Assembly (NCBI GenBank): GCA_022592445.1
Contig: JABYQR010000209.1
Coordinates: 17,366-81,365 of the forward strand
DNA from: Cytidiella melzeri
Lineage: Eukaryota > Basidiomycota > Agaricomycetes > Polyporales > Irpicaceae
Direction: 5' to 3'
Length of the DNA: 64,000 nt
This document shows, one piece after another, positions 20,356 through 29,930 of the stretch (its first letter is position 1; each line of letters begins with the position of its first letter). Under the pieces are notes generated by a model that was not told where the DNA came from, ran no database searches, and saw only the letters and a program-made list of their open reading frames with translations. Position numbers and translations under genes: made by a program.

Positions 20356-21257
20356 GTTCCGACGAAATCCAGAAGCTAGCTAAGGATGACAAACCAGTTC
20401 TTAAAGGCAATAACTATCAAGAATGGAGGATGGCTATGCAGGCCACTCTGATGTTCATTGATGGTTGGGACATTGTCACCGGAGCTAGCACGGAACCAGG
20501 CTCTCCTGCTGATGCAGCAGTGATTGCTAAATGGAAGACGTTGAATATACAAGCGGCTGGATACCTCTTGTCAAAGATTTCTTTCGATATTATCAAGTCC
20601 AAACTTGACGACGATAAGATCACTGATGCAAAGTACATCTGGGACACCATGAAGAAAGAGTACAAAAGTCCAACGTACTCGAGAGCATGGTTGTGTTCAA
20701 GAAATTGAACAACCTGGTCTTTGATGAAAATCAAGAAATACGTCCTCAGATCGAAAAGTACCAGACCATGATCAAAGATGTCGCTACTGCTGGTCTCACT
20801 CTTGACGACAAAATGAAGGCTTTCCTGTTGCTGGGAAAACTTCCTCCTTCATATGATCTTGCTTTATCCGCATACATCAGCACTATCGATGACCTGAAGA
20901 ACTTGACCTTGAGTAACATCATTCCTAAGATTGAAGCCGAGGAAACTAGGCATCTTTCTAACGAAGTAGGCACCTCTGCTTCAAGGATAACTCACGTCAA
21001 GCGATTCAATAAAGGTTCAAAGAGATGTGACAGATGTGGCAAGACCAATCACTCTACCGAGGAGCACTGGGACACTAAATCGTCCAATAACAATACTCGG
21101 AAGAACAAGTTGTCTGGAGCGCAGAACAATCAGCAGCAGAACAAAAGAAACAGGACAACAAGAATGGGAAAAAGGATCAGAAGGGAAAAGGAAAAGCACG
21201 AGTTCAAAGTGTTAACGTAGAAACTATGCCTGTATTCGAGACTGAGTCTTTCAAATG
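20352..21257 (+). pseudogene. Copia Gag, frameshifted
   Basis: ATG at 20352. The start (LKGNNYQEWRMAMQ) is the conserved opening of copia Gag (UBN2-type). The frame breaks near 20690 and resumes one frame over at VFKKLNNLVF, continuing through the capsid-like helices (MKAFLLLGKLPPSYD). The zinc knuckle is CDRCGKTNHSTEEHW, in which the last Cys of CX2CX4HX4C is His. It then reads a Lys-rich tail to a stop near 21257. Gag would package RNA in cytoplasmic particles. The frame break and the knuckle change argue that this copy does not make normal Gag. Confidence 0.85.
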
Positions 21258-21630
21258 ATCACTGGTTCACTCTATTCCTCGCATGAGCATGATACTGTCC
21301 AATGGCTTATTGACAGTGGCGCGAGTAGCCATATCACTAACCAATATTCTGACTTTGTACAATATTCCGCTGCAGTGAAACCCGGATTCTGTTCGGTTGC
21401 AGGAAGGAAAATGTCACTTCAGATATTGGGAAGGGGGACTGTGATTATTGACACAACGCTCAAAAATGGTGTAGTAAGCCGTGCCACCCTTCAGAACGTT
21501 CTTTATATCCCAGACGCAGTTACTCGATTCTTTGCACCTTGTAAGGCTTTGGCCAATGGCTATACAAGTCAAATCACAGCGAAAGGCTGGACTATACAAC
21601 ACAAGGGCAAAGGTTTCCTGTAGGTAACTG
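21255..21630 (+). pseudogene. Copia protease
   Basis: WLIDSGASSHIT near 21305 is the copia retropepsin active site, intact. It is followed by VLYIPDAVTRF (the conserved LYVP-type strand). It lies one frame off Gag and is itself closed by TAG at 21621-21623, where the integrase frame takes over. It would cut Gag-Pol; here it is separated from both neighbours by frameshifts. Confidence 0.85.
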
Positions 21631-22640
21631 TGACGACGCAGGCATGTACCACATAAATGCGCGCATAGTAAACCAACAAGAGACAGTAGCAGCCATAAAG
21701 ACCTCTGATAATTATCTGTTGTGGCATAATAGGCTAGGACATCCGTGGAAGCGCATTGTTGAGAATCTTCACAAAGGGACTAAGGGATTACCTGAGCGTA
21801 TCTCTGTTCCGTCCTCAACTGCTCCATGCCACGGATGTGAACTAGGTCGAGGAAAGCAACTTCCAAAACCACCCTCTTTATCACGGGCCAAGGAGCCACT
21901 AGAACTGGTTCACTCGGACTTAGTTGAATTTCCTTCGCTTTCGATTGATGGTTATAAGTACGCCATGACTCTCTTAGACAATGCTACTGGTATGGGGGAA
22001 CAATGTTACCTCAAGCATAAAAACCAAGCATTATCCGAGTTTAAGAGATGGATAACATGGGCGGAAAACCAGACTGGTCGAAAGATGAAGAAGTTTCACA
22101 GTGATAGGGGTACAGAGTTCTTGAATGATGAGTTCACTAAATACCTACATCAGTACGGTATAGAACGTCAGACATCCACGCCTTATTCACATCAGCAGAA
22201 TGGTAGAGCGGAACGATGGCAGCAGACAATTGTTTATAAAGCAGAAGCCATGCGTTACCACGCTGGTCTTTCTAACGGCTTTTGGAAGTTGTCATGCGAG
22301 GCTGCCGTATACGTTTATAACCGCCTACCAAGTCAGCGTCTTAATTGGCACACACCTATTGAGAAATTTTGGGTGAAAAACCTGATATTTCTCGCCTTCG
22401 TGTATTTGGATGTCGCGCATACGTCTTTATACACAAGGAACGTTGTCAGAACAAGCTGTCTGCCAAGGCAGCTCCTATGATATTCGTTGGATATGAACCT
22501 GGTCTTAAGGGTTACCGGTTCTGGGATAAACAACGGATAGTCTTAGCGACCGACGTAAATTTGACGAGAATACTTTCCCATATCGTACCGATCTTGATAC
22601 TTCTCTTTCCAAACACCCCAATCCGACGATAATCCACAAC
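21624..22640 (+). pseudogene. Copia integrase
   Basis: The N-terminal zinc domain is HNRLGH...CHGCELGRGK (HHCC) at 21725-21860. The catalytic core has D in VHSDLVEF (about 21915), D in FHSDRGTEF (about 22095) and E in HQQNGRAER (about 22200), so the DDE triad is complete. A frame change near 22365 leads to the GKKPxxxxLRVFGC-type C-terminal part (RLRVFGCRAYVF). Another change is needed near 22600 before the Pro/Gln-rich linker that joins RT. It would insert cDNA into the genome. Confidence 0.85.
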
Positions 22641-23868
22641 CTCTACATAATATTGATTTACCTTTTGTTGATGAGGACAATGATGCTGGTCACAATGAGC
22701 TTGATGATAGAGATGATAATCATCCAAGACAACAAGAACCACAGAATCCTCCTCAGCAGCCTGTACCTCAGCCGAGAGCACCCAGTCGTAATACCCGCGG
22801 CACACCAGTCAGTAGACCGCAGCAAGCACTGCCTCAGCCTTCACGTTCAAACGCACGTCAACCAGTACAGCAGCAACCACCGTCTCGACCAAAGAGATCA
22901 ACTGCTGGAAAGAATCCTTCGCTTGGCTTTAATCCAGTCGACGAAGTGAAGCGTAATGAACAGGCAGTTGCACGCGATAAGGGTGTTGAAAAGCGACAAA
23001 AGGAGCAAACGGCTAAATGGAGAGAATCAACGAAGCCAGCAGTACCTGGACCAGTAAGACGTGCAGCGTCTAATCCAGTACCTGGATCTTCTAGATTACC
23101 TTCGACACCGGAGGAATTGAACATTGATCTCCCATCTGATCTACCGAGTCAATCGGAGGGTCAATCTGAATCTCTAGAACATATATGGTCATCATATGTC
23201 ACGGTGTTTGCACTGAACAAATTTCCTCAGACTTGGAAACAAGCAATGAAAAGTGACAATAGAGATTTATGGTACGCTGCTGCACGAGATGAAATTGCCT
23301 CTCAAATGAAGAATGGCACTTGGAAGCTTGTTAAACGACCAGACCCTTCACGGAAAATAGTCAAATGCAAATGGGTCTTTGCAGTCAAATCTGACGGTCG
23401 TTACAAAGCACGTCTTGTAGCAAAAGGCTTCACGCAAGTTGAAGGAATCGATTATCAAGAAACCTTCTCACCAGTTGCACGTTTTGAGTCCATCCGCACA
23501 CTACTGGCTATGGCTGCACTCGAGAATTGGGAAATTGAGGCACTGGACGTAAAAACAGCATTCCTGTACGGCGAACTGGATGAGGAAATCTATATGGAAC
23601 AACCAGAAGGTTCCGTAGAGAAGGGAAAAGAGAACCATGTTTGTTTGCTTAAGAAAGCCATTTATGGACTTAAACAAGCTTCACGAACTTGGAATATCAA
23701 AATACACAATACGCTTGTAGCTTTAGGCTTTGAACGTATTGAGTCCGATGCTGGTGTATACATATATCACCAACAAGGGGGGACGTTGATGCTTATCCTC
23801 TATGTTGATGATATATCTCCTATTGGCAACAATAAAGCTGGGATCAAAGCACTCAAAACAAATCTCAT
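22641..23868 (+). pseudogene. Copia reverse transcriptase, 5' part (split by gypsy)
   Basis: After an Asp-rich then Pro/Gln-rich linker (to about 23200) the copia RT is well preserved: WVFAVKSDGRYKARLVAKGF, then LDVKTAFLYGELDEEIYMEQ, then KKAIYGLKQASRTW, and the catalytic LYVDDI near 23805. The coding sequence stops at the CTCAT target site 23864-23868, where the gypsy element is inserted. It resumes at 28023 in phase once one target copy is removed. Confidence 0.9.
23864..23868. repeat. Gypsy target-site duplication CTCAT, left copy
   Basis: ctcat precedes the left gypsy LTR and recurs at 28018-28022 after the right one. Removing 23869-28022 restores the copia RT frame across ALKTNL and MNQYEMRDLGEAKL. 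Confidence 0.95.
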
Positions 23869-24186
23869 TGGAAACCTGCAACGGCAGGTAACACTCAGAA
23901 ACGGAGTTTTTACAATGTTTATTCTTCGAGCCAAGAGGGAGAAACTCAGTACAAGTATCGCGGTACGTAAAGAGTCGGGTAACATACCTTCGAGCCAAGA
24001 GGGAGAAACTAAAGAGGCTTGAAGGGAGAGTGCGGGTTTTATATGTATTGCGGCACTAAACGAGGGGGACCAATGGGAAACGTGGGAATGGGAAAAGAAG
24101 TACTAAGGCCGTGATCTATGAACGAGTGTACTATAAAGGAAGGTGGAATAGAAAGGAAAGCGCATGTCGTAACCTACGAGGTTACA
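23869..24186 (-). repeat. Gypsy 3' LTR, 318 bp
   Basis: tggaaacctgcaacgg to gaggttaca on the plus strand. Contains a direct repeat of ttcgagccaagagggagaaact within it (about 23925 and 23990). Confidence 0.95.
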
Positions 24187-24209
24187 CTCTCACCCATCCT
24201 GAAAAAATT

Positions 24210-26130
24210 TTAGTCCTCTGCCTGAGGATCAGGCAAGTTGTTCTCTCGTAAGAACTCGGTGAGTTGCGCAAGGTCGCAAACTTCCGCACCAGGCATCCAC
24301 TGGTCGTGCTCAGGACCGTACCCGACCCACCGTACCAGATATTGAAAACCGTGGCCGCGAGGTCTACGATCTATGATACGCTCGACGAAATGCTCAGGAC
24401 CATCAGGAGTGATAGTTGGACCTGGCTCTGCATGCGCTCGTGAGGGAAAAAGTTCATCGTCGTTCTCGTTGAAAGGTTTGAGTAGAGATGCATGGAAAGT
24501 GGGAAAAATATCCATGGTAGGCGGCAATTCGAGAGTGTAGACGGATGAGTTTGGCCACGCTTGCACCACACGATAAGGACCGTCGTAGCGAACCATAAAT
24601 TTCGCTACCCTATGGTCTCCTTTGCGCATATAGTCACGGCGACGATGGAATGTTGACAGTAGTACACAATCGCCCACAGCGTAGTGGCGTTCTTCACCGC
24701 GGTGTTTATTGGCGTTCGAAGCCTGCGTCGTCTTGGCAAGTAAAAGGTTATCCTGAGCTTCCATCACATCAGCCTCAGCAGCGTGAATGACCTTAGCGGC
24801 GTCTAGTTCTTCAGGCTCCTGCAGAGGCGTCGCAAAGACAGGAGGCAGAATGCGAGGTGACCGACCATGACGCAGTTGAAAAGGCGAAAACCCTGTTGAA
24901 GCGTTCACTGTGTTCATGTAATTGAAACGAACGAGAGGTAGAGCACGCGCCCAGCCCTTCTGGTTCCGTTGGACATGGAAACGAAGTGCCTGGATCAAGG
25001 TCTTGTTAGAACGTTCACTCGCGCCGTCCGTTTCAGGATGATACGCCGTGGACATCTTCTGTTTCACTCCTGTAAGGCGGCACAACGCCTTCCAGAAACG
25101 GGACACAAATAATTTGTCGCGATCCGAAACAATGTCCGAAGGCAGCCCATTCTCGCAGTACCAGTGACGGAAAAACAAAGCCGCGAGGTCTTCTGCTGAA
25201 ATGTCAGTTCTGCAAGGAACAGCCCGGAAATCAGAATTAAGCCGGCAGGTCATCGTCAATATGCAGTTGGCGCCTTCGTCCTCAGGAAGTGGTCCTACAA
25301 AATCCAGTCCTACGCTCTCGCAACGCCCATCAGGGACAGGCAGAGGATGCAAAGGTCCAGCGGGCTTACGAGTGGAAGACTTGTTGCGCTGGCAATCTTC
25401 ACAAGACGGAATGTAGAGGGCCTCAATGTCATTTCTCATGTTTGGCCAGTAGTACCCTGACCGCAGCGAAGCATAAGACTTGTCGACGCCGAAATGCCCA
25501 AGAGCGTCATGAGCAAGGTGGAAGAGGGCCTCTCGTAGTTCGTTGACGCGCGGAACAACGAGACGTTCACCAACGTATAGCAAACGGTCTCGCACGACAA
25601 TACCCATCCAAGAGTGCCCGTCCAGGAGGCCAAGTTCCAGAGCCTCCAGAGCGCGAAGAGCAAGGTGTTCAGCCCCACACCCACCCTTCACCGTGTCCCA
25701 AACCAAATCCGCCAGTCTTTTAGCCCACTTGTCTGACGCATAACCGTCACGAATCTTCTGTAGCCATTCCGGATCGGTTGACACAACAAGACGCGTCGCG
25801 CAAATGCGCGAGTGCTCATGCTTTCTAACGCCCAAAGCAACGGTCGCATCCCAGACAGCGCCAACAGCGACAGCAGACACTAGGTCGCGACAGCGAGACA
25901 TCGAGTCGGCCGGAGTATTCAATTCGCCAGCAACATAGGTGATGTCGAAATCGTATTGAGCCAAGAACTCCTGCCACCGTGCCTGGCGACGAGAGAGCAA
26001 CTTCTGCTTGTGAAAATTCTCCAGCGGAGAACGACGATGGAGCGTGGACGACGGCAGTCCAGCAAAAATGGGGAAGCGAAAAGGCGGAAGAGACGTACTC
26101 GGATTCGTCACTGGAGGACAAGTCGTCGTC
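24210..26130 (-). CDS. Gypsy pol remnant: RNase H end, integrase, chromodomain
   Basis: One open minus-strand frame; its first, out-of-place part above about 26130 is Gag sequence read in another frame. It enters pol at ENFHKQKLLSRRQARWQEF, the C-terminal end of RNase H. Integrase follows: HHCC zinc domain (HDALGHFG...CEDCQRNK, about 25500-25390), D in GLDFVGPLPED (about 25300), D in DIVSDRDKLF (about 25130), E in PETDGASERSN (about 25020), so DDE is complete. The end carries a chromodomain (FVERIIDRRPRGHGFQYLVR...WVGYGPEHDQW, about 24390-24290), typical of chromoviruses, which direct insertion to heterochromatin marks. Integrase may still be functional, but it lacks the RT part of the polyprotein. 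Confidence 0.85.
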
Positions 26131-27331
26131 GGCGCGGCTGAGTACAGAAGACGGATAAAGAGCGACACGGCGACTTGACGTAGAGGGTCCAGTGCGAACA
26201 GCAGCAATGTATTCAGAATTCTCTTCAAGATCATCTGGAGCTTCTTCCACGGCGGCAATGCGACCCTTATTCACGGGTTTCGCAGAAGTCCCAGAAGCGG
26301 GCGCAGCGGTGGTAGGAACAGAGCCATTAGCGCGAGAGTTGAACGAAGATGAGCCGAGAAGAGGTTTGTACGTGAGGGGGTCGGGGCAACCATTGGGACA
26401 GTCAGAGCCTAAATGATTGACAAAGGCACGTCGACATTTGAAGCAACCGCTATTTGCCTTCAAGTAGTCGCGTTCTTCTTGAGACAAAGGAGGTAGTCTG
26501 GCGGTGTTTCCCGAGCGAGCGGCAGACATAGCTTGTGTAGAAGGGTCTGGCGTCTTAGAAGAGCCCTTAGTCGTCACCGTAGACGCAACCGCGCGACGTG
26601 CAGCGGTGCGGATCTGAGCAAGATCATCACGACGGCCTTCGTCTTTCAAGGACAAGAACTCCTTGAGGTCGTAGAAGGTAGTGTGCGTGATAGCTTCGGC
26701 CGAGCAGGCAGCGAGACGGAGTTTGAAACAGGTACGAAATTTCAGGTGACGATGAAGGTCGGCGTCGGACATGTGGTACTCAGTCCCTTTTAACAGGACC
26801 GACCTTTTCGACCCAGGTGTCGAAATGATCGTCGTCGTTCATTGTACCCTGCTCCAACTGAAGACAAATCTCGTCGGCCCAGTTACGCTTTAACCAACGT
26901 TTCCGCATCTCCGACATGAAGGTGTCGAAGGTCATAGCCTTGAAGCGAGCTTCGTTGTTTAGCCACCAATCAGAAACATCTGCATCATGAAAATCGGCGG
27001 CCACGAGAGAGACTTGATCGACATCGTCGATTTTCTTGACGCGGAAATAATGCCTGCAGCTTTGTGCGAACGAAGCGAGGATCTCCGGGGTGAGTAAACC
27101 TGGAGTCAACTCGGGGGAATGCTTCGCTCCCTGCGATACGATGACTTGCGCATGTTTAGAAGCTCTCTGTTCCATCGTAGGCGGACAGATATAGATCGGC
27201 GTGGATTTGTCGTCCGACGAGGAAGGTGATGTTGGATTATGATCCTCTTCCTCTAGTTCCAACAATTCTCCTTTTGATAGGAAAAATCCTCCCGTAGGTG
27301 TGTCAAGGACAAATGGAGCGAGTATACACAC
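25825..27331 (-). pseudogene. Gypsy Gag, one frameshift, fused to deleted pol
   Basis: The first frame (27331-26780) contains a capsid-like segment (ADVSDWWLNNEARFKAMTFDTFMSEMRKRWL). A frame change near 26800 continues as MSDADLHRHLKFRTCF to the zinc knuckle CFKCRRAFVNHLGSDCPNG (CX2CX6HX4C, a fungal variant) at about 26455-26400. Ser/Asp-rich sequence then ends at the deletion junction near 26130; beyond it the frame reads nonsense to 25825 while pol continues in another frame. Nucleic-acid binding may remain, but the full Gag is not encoded in one frame. Confidence 0.75.
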
Positions 27332-27699
27332 AACCTCGGTACGCAGATCGTCGTCGTCGATATCGGCAAATGGGAGGGCTTGCGCGAGTTCAAAGTATAG
27401 ACGAGAGAGATGTCGTGTTTGAGAGGTGTGTCGTGCGCGTATGCGAAGCGGGTCCAGGTTGACAGAGGTGTACGGCGGAGGCAGAAGTTGAACAGCGGAA
27501 ACAGATTTCGGTGTGGGTACAAATTGGTGACGGTAATGGGACAGTAGACGGTTCGGTAGACGGCTCGCGTACTAGACGCGTACGGTACGATGAAACGATG
27601 GGCGATGGCAGTCGATAAGGAACGTTTGTGCGTGGGGAGCGCGGTGTTGCGCACCAGCTCGGACGTCGAAGAGCGTGTTGTATAAAACTCAAAAAAAAG

Positions 27700-28017
27700 T
27701 GGAAACCTGCAACGGCAGGTAACACTCAGAAACGGAGTTTTTACAATGTTTATTCTTCGAGCCAAGAGGGAGAAACTCAGTACAAGTATCGCGGTACGTA
27801 AAGAGTCGGGTAACATACCTTCGAGCCAAGAGGGAGAAACTAAAGAGGCTTGAAGGGAGAGTGCGGGTTTTATATGTATTGCGGCACTAAACAAGGGGGA
27901 CCAATGGGAAACGTGGGAATGGGAAAAGAAGTACTAAGGCCGTGATCTATGAACGAGTGTACTATAAAGGAAGGTGGAATAGAAAGGAAAGCGCATGTCG
28001 TAACCTACGAGGTTACA
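27700..28017 (-). repeat. Gypsy 5' LTR, 318 bp
   Basis: Same sequence as 23869-24186 with one visible difference. The adjoining minus-strand leader begins ctttttttttgag-like, and no tRNA 3' end match was found next to it. Confidence 0.95.
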
Positions 28018-28022
28018 CTCAT

Positions 28023-28929
28023 GAATCAATATGAGATGCGTGACTTAGGAGAAGCAAAGCTAATCCTAGGCATGCAAGTGCATAGAAATCGTAAAGAGCG
28101 TACACTCTACCTTTCTCAAGGGTTGTACATTGAAGATGCTCTTAAACATTTTCAAATGATCAATGCTAATCCTGCCTGTACACCTTTACCATCTGGACTA
28201 GAACTTTGTAAAGCAGATTCCAACTATACAGCGGAACATGAGCTTAGGAGTTCGTATCAAGCCTTGATTGGTACACTCTTATATGTTATCGTTGGTACTC
28301 GTCCCGACATTTCATATGCTGTCATACGTCTTTCTCAGTATATGTCAAATCCCACTCAGATCCATATGAATGCTGCGAAGTATATACTCCGTTATCTACT
28401 TGGTACTCAGTCATATGCTATCAAGTATGATGGACGCAGCCAATCTGGACTAGTTGGTTACTCAGATGCAGACTGGGCTGAGAACAAAGACGATAGACAC
28501 TCCACTACTGGCTATGCATTCCTTCTGGCCAAAGGCGCAGTGTCATGGGTCTCGAGAAAACAGAAGACCGTAGCACTCTCTTCAATGGAAGCAGAGTACA
28601 TGGCATTATGCGACACAGCGAGGCAGTGTGCTTGGATACGTACTATGCTCACGGAATTGGATATGTCACCAAGAGGTCCCACTACGATCTATTGCGACAA
28701 CCACGGTGCCATCTTCTTCACAAAGAATCCAAAGATTGAAGCTCGTTCAAAGCACATTGACATTCGTTACCACTATGTTTGCGAGTTCATTAATGAAGAC
28801 AAAAAGGCAGAACTCTATGCCATCCCAACTGAAGACCAAGTTGTTGATATAATGACCAAGTTATTGGCATTTCAGAAACAGTCTAAATTCAGTGGGAGTC
28901 TTGGACTAGTGAACTTCACTGCACCCTAA
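28023..28929 (+). pseudogene. Copia RT 3' part and RNase H
   Basis: Continues RT at MRDLGEAKLILGMQV, then SYQALIGTLLYVIVGTRPDI, then RNase H with YSDADWAENKDDRHSTTGY, an E in SSMEAEYMAL and D in YCDNHGAI, ending with KHIDIRYHYVCEFI. The catalytic D-E-D residues are all present. Stop TAA at 28927-28929. This part has no frame error; only the nested gypsy separates it from the first half of RT. Confidence 0.9.
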
Positions 28930-28974
28930 CGAGATGCTGTCATTCAAAGTAGCTCAAAGCAAAATGATGTTGGC

Positions 28975-28986
28975 ATCAAGTGGGAG
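28975..28986 (+). promoter_or_regulatory. Copia polypurine tract
   Basis: The purine-rich run aagtgggag lies immediately before the 3' LTR start tgtcaaag, the expected plus-strand priming site. Confidence 0.75.
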
Positions 28987-29483
28987 TGTCAAAGCGAGAT
29001 TGTATCGCTGATTATCGGACATCAGATCTATGGACAATGTAGATCAGATAGTACATAGCATGTGATTCCACCATCCTTATGGTCACACACGATGCGATAC
29101 TTGCACCATATGGCATCGTGTTCCAGTAGTTTCCATGACTGAATAGCAGAAGTACCATGAGGCTTCTGCATGACTCATATTTCATATACCAAATGTATTT
29201 ACTATTGAGCTTACTAAAGGCTCAGTCTGCACCATTCAGTTATGTAGGATGCTCAGTCATCGCTTACATTCTCTATTCAGTAGTATTGCAAGCAGGACTG
29301 TGCATTACCAATCATTACTCATAGGATTACCAATCCTTACTCATATGACATTACTGTAGCATTAGTAATCTAGTTACAGACATGTATATATACCGCTCCT
29401 AGAGAGCAGAGAAATAATAAGACACTTACTCCCAGAGTTAGTTGACTCTCCTAGTCATCCCCTACACTTGTAACTTTCAAACA
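28987..29483 (+). repeat. Copia 3' LTR, 497 bp
   Basis: Apparently identical to 16888-17384 and followed by the CGATG duplication at 29484-29488. Confidence 0.95.
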
Positions 29484-29488
29484 CGATG

Positions 29489-29753
29489 ACAACTCCTGGA
29501 GAAAGAGGGTCTGGTTGGTGAGTTGAGTTACTAAGACGGTGGGCAAGAGGCTTTTTATGTATTTTGGATATGTCTTATGTACCACATAGGGGAGTTGATG
29601 GTCACTACGTGTGATGAGTTATGAAACGTATCGGGAAAAAGTCTCCTGAATCATGATCAAGCTTGCAGCACAGTCTCAAAGATGTGAGTCACTTTTTCGG
29701 GTATGTCTCCAGGGCGGGAGAGACATCGACGGTTGAGCGCGCGCTTCGCACAC
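29489..29753. other. Host sequence between copia and LINE; no gene
   Basis: About 265 bp that would originally have continued the 5' side of the secreted-peptide gene (which reads leftward from 16566). It holds no ORF of note. It may contain that gene's displaced promoter. Confidence 0.4.
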
Positions 29754-29766
29754 GGGTCTTTTATTG

Positions 29767-29768
<2 letters not shown>
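29754..29768. repeat. LINE target-site duplication, 15 bp, left copy
   Basis: gggtcttttattgtc here is repeated exactly at 47167-47181. The left copy abuts the poly(T) run, as expected for the 3' end of a minus-strand LINE. Confidence 0.9.

Positions 29769-29799
<31 letters not shown>
29769..29799 (-). other. LINE poly(A) tail (31 T on the plus strand)
   Basis: An uninterrupted run of 31 T between the target duplication and the 3' untranslated part (which holds an imperfect palindrome around gggagaccgtcaagcggactg). The length suggests a fairly recent insertion. Confidence 0.9.
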
Positions 29800-29800
<1 letters not shown>

Positions 29801-29930
29801 GTAGAGCGTGACAGGGAATGGGCAGTCCGCTTGACGGTCTCCCATTCCCCTGCTGGTGCGAGGGGATTTCACCCTCTAGTGATACTTTCGCTTGATTAAC
29901 CGCGGTGGAAATGCTATTACGCACGCCGCC

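Larger units (their letters stand above)
23869..28017 (-). mobile_element. Chromodomain Ty3/gypsy element, internally deleted, 4,149 bp
   Basis: Minus-strand element with two 318-bp LTRs differing at one visible site (g near 24062, a near 27893). Internal order on the minus strand: Gag, zinc knuckle, then directly the end of RNase H, integrase and a C-terminal chromodomain. Protease, RT and most of RNase H are gone, so it could only move in trans. It inserted into the copia RT and so is younger than that copia copy. Confidence 0.95.
16888..29483 (+). mobile_element. Ty1/copia LTR retrotransposon (with a gypsy element nested in its RT)
   Basis: Order on the plus strand: 5' LTR, primer site, extra ORFs, Gag, protease, integrase, RT/RNase H, polypurine tract, 3' LTR. 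Integrase before RT is the copia (Pseudoviridae) order. The total is 12,596 bp; without the nested gypsy and its extra 5 bp it is about 8.4 kb, long for copia (usually near 5 kb) because of about 2.9 kb between the LTR and gag. The LTRs look identical by eye, yet gag-pol needs at least five frame changes. Confidence 0.95.

Noticed and set aside
29769..29799. Assembly artefact at the 31-T run
   Set aside because: It lies exactly between a 15-bp target duplication and the LINE 3' end, where a poly(A) tail is expected.
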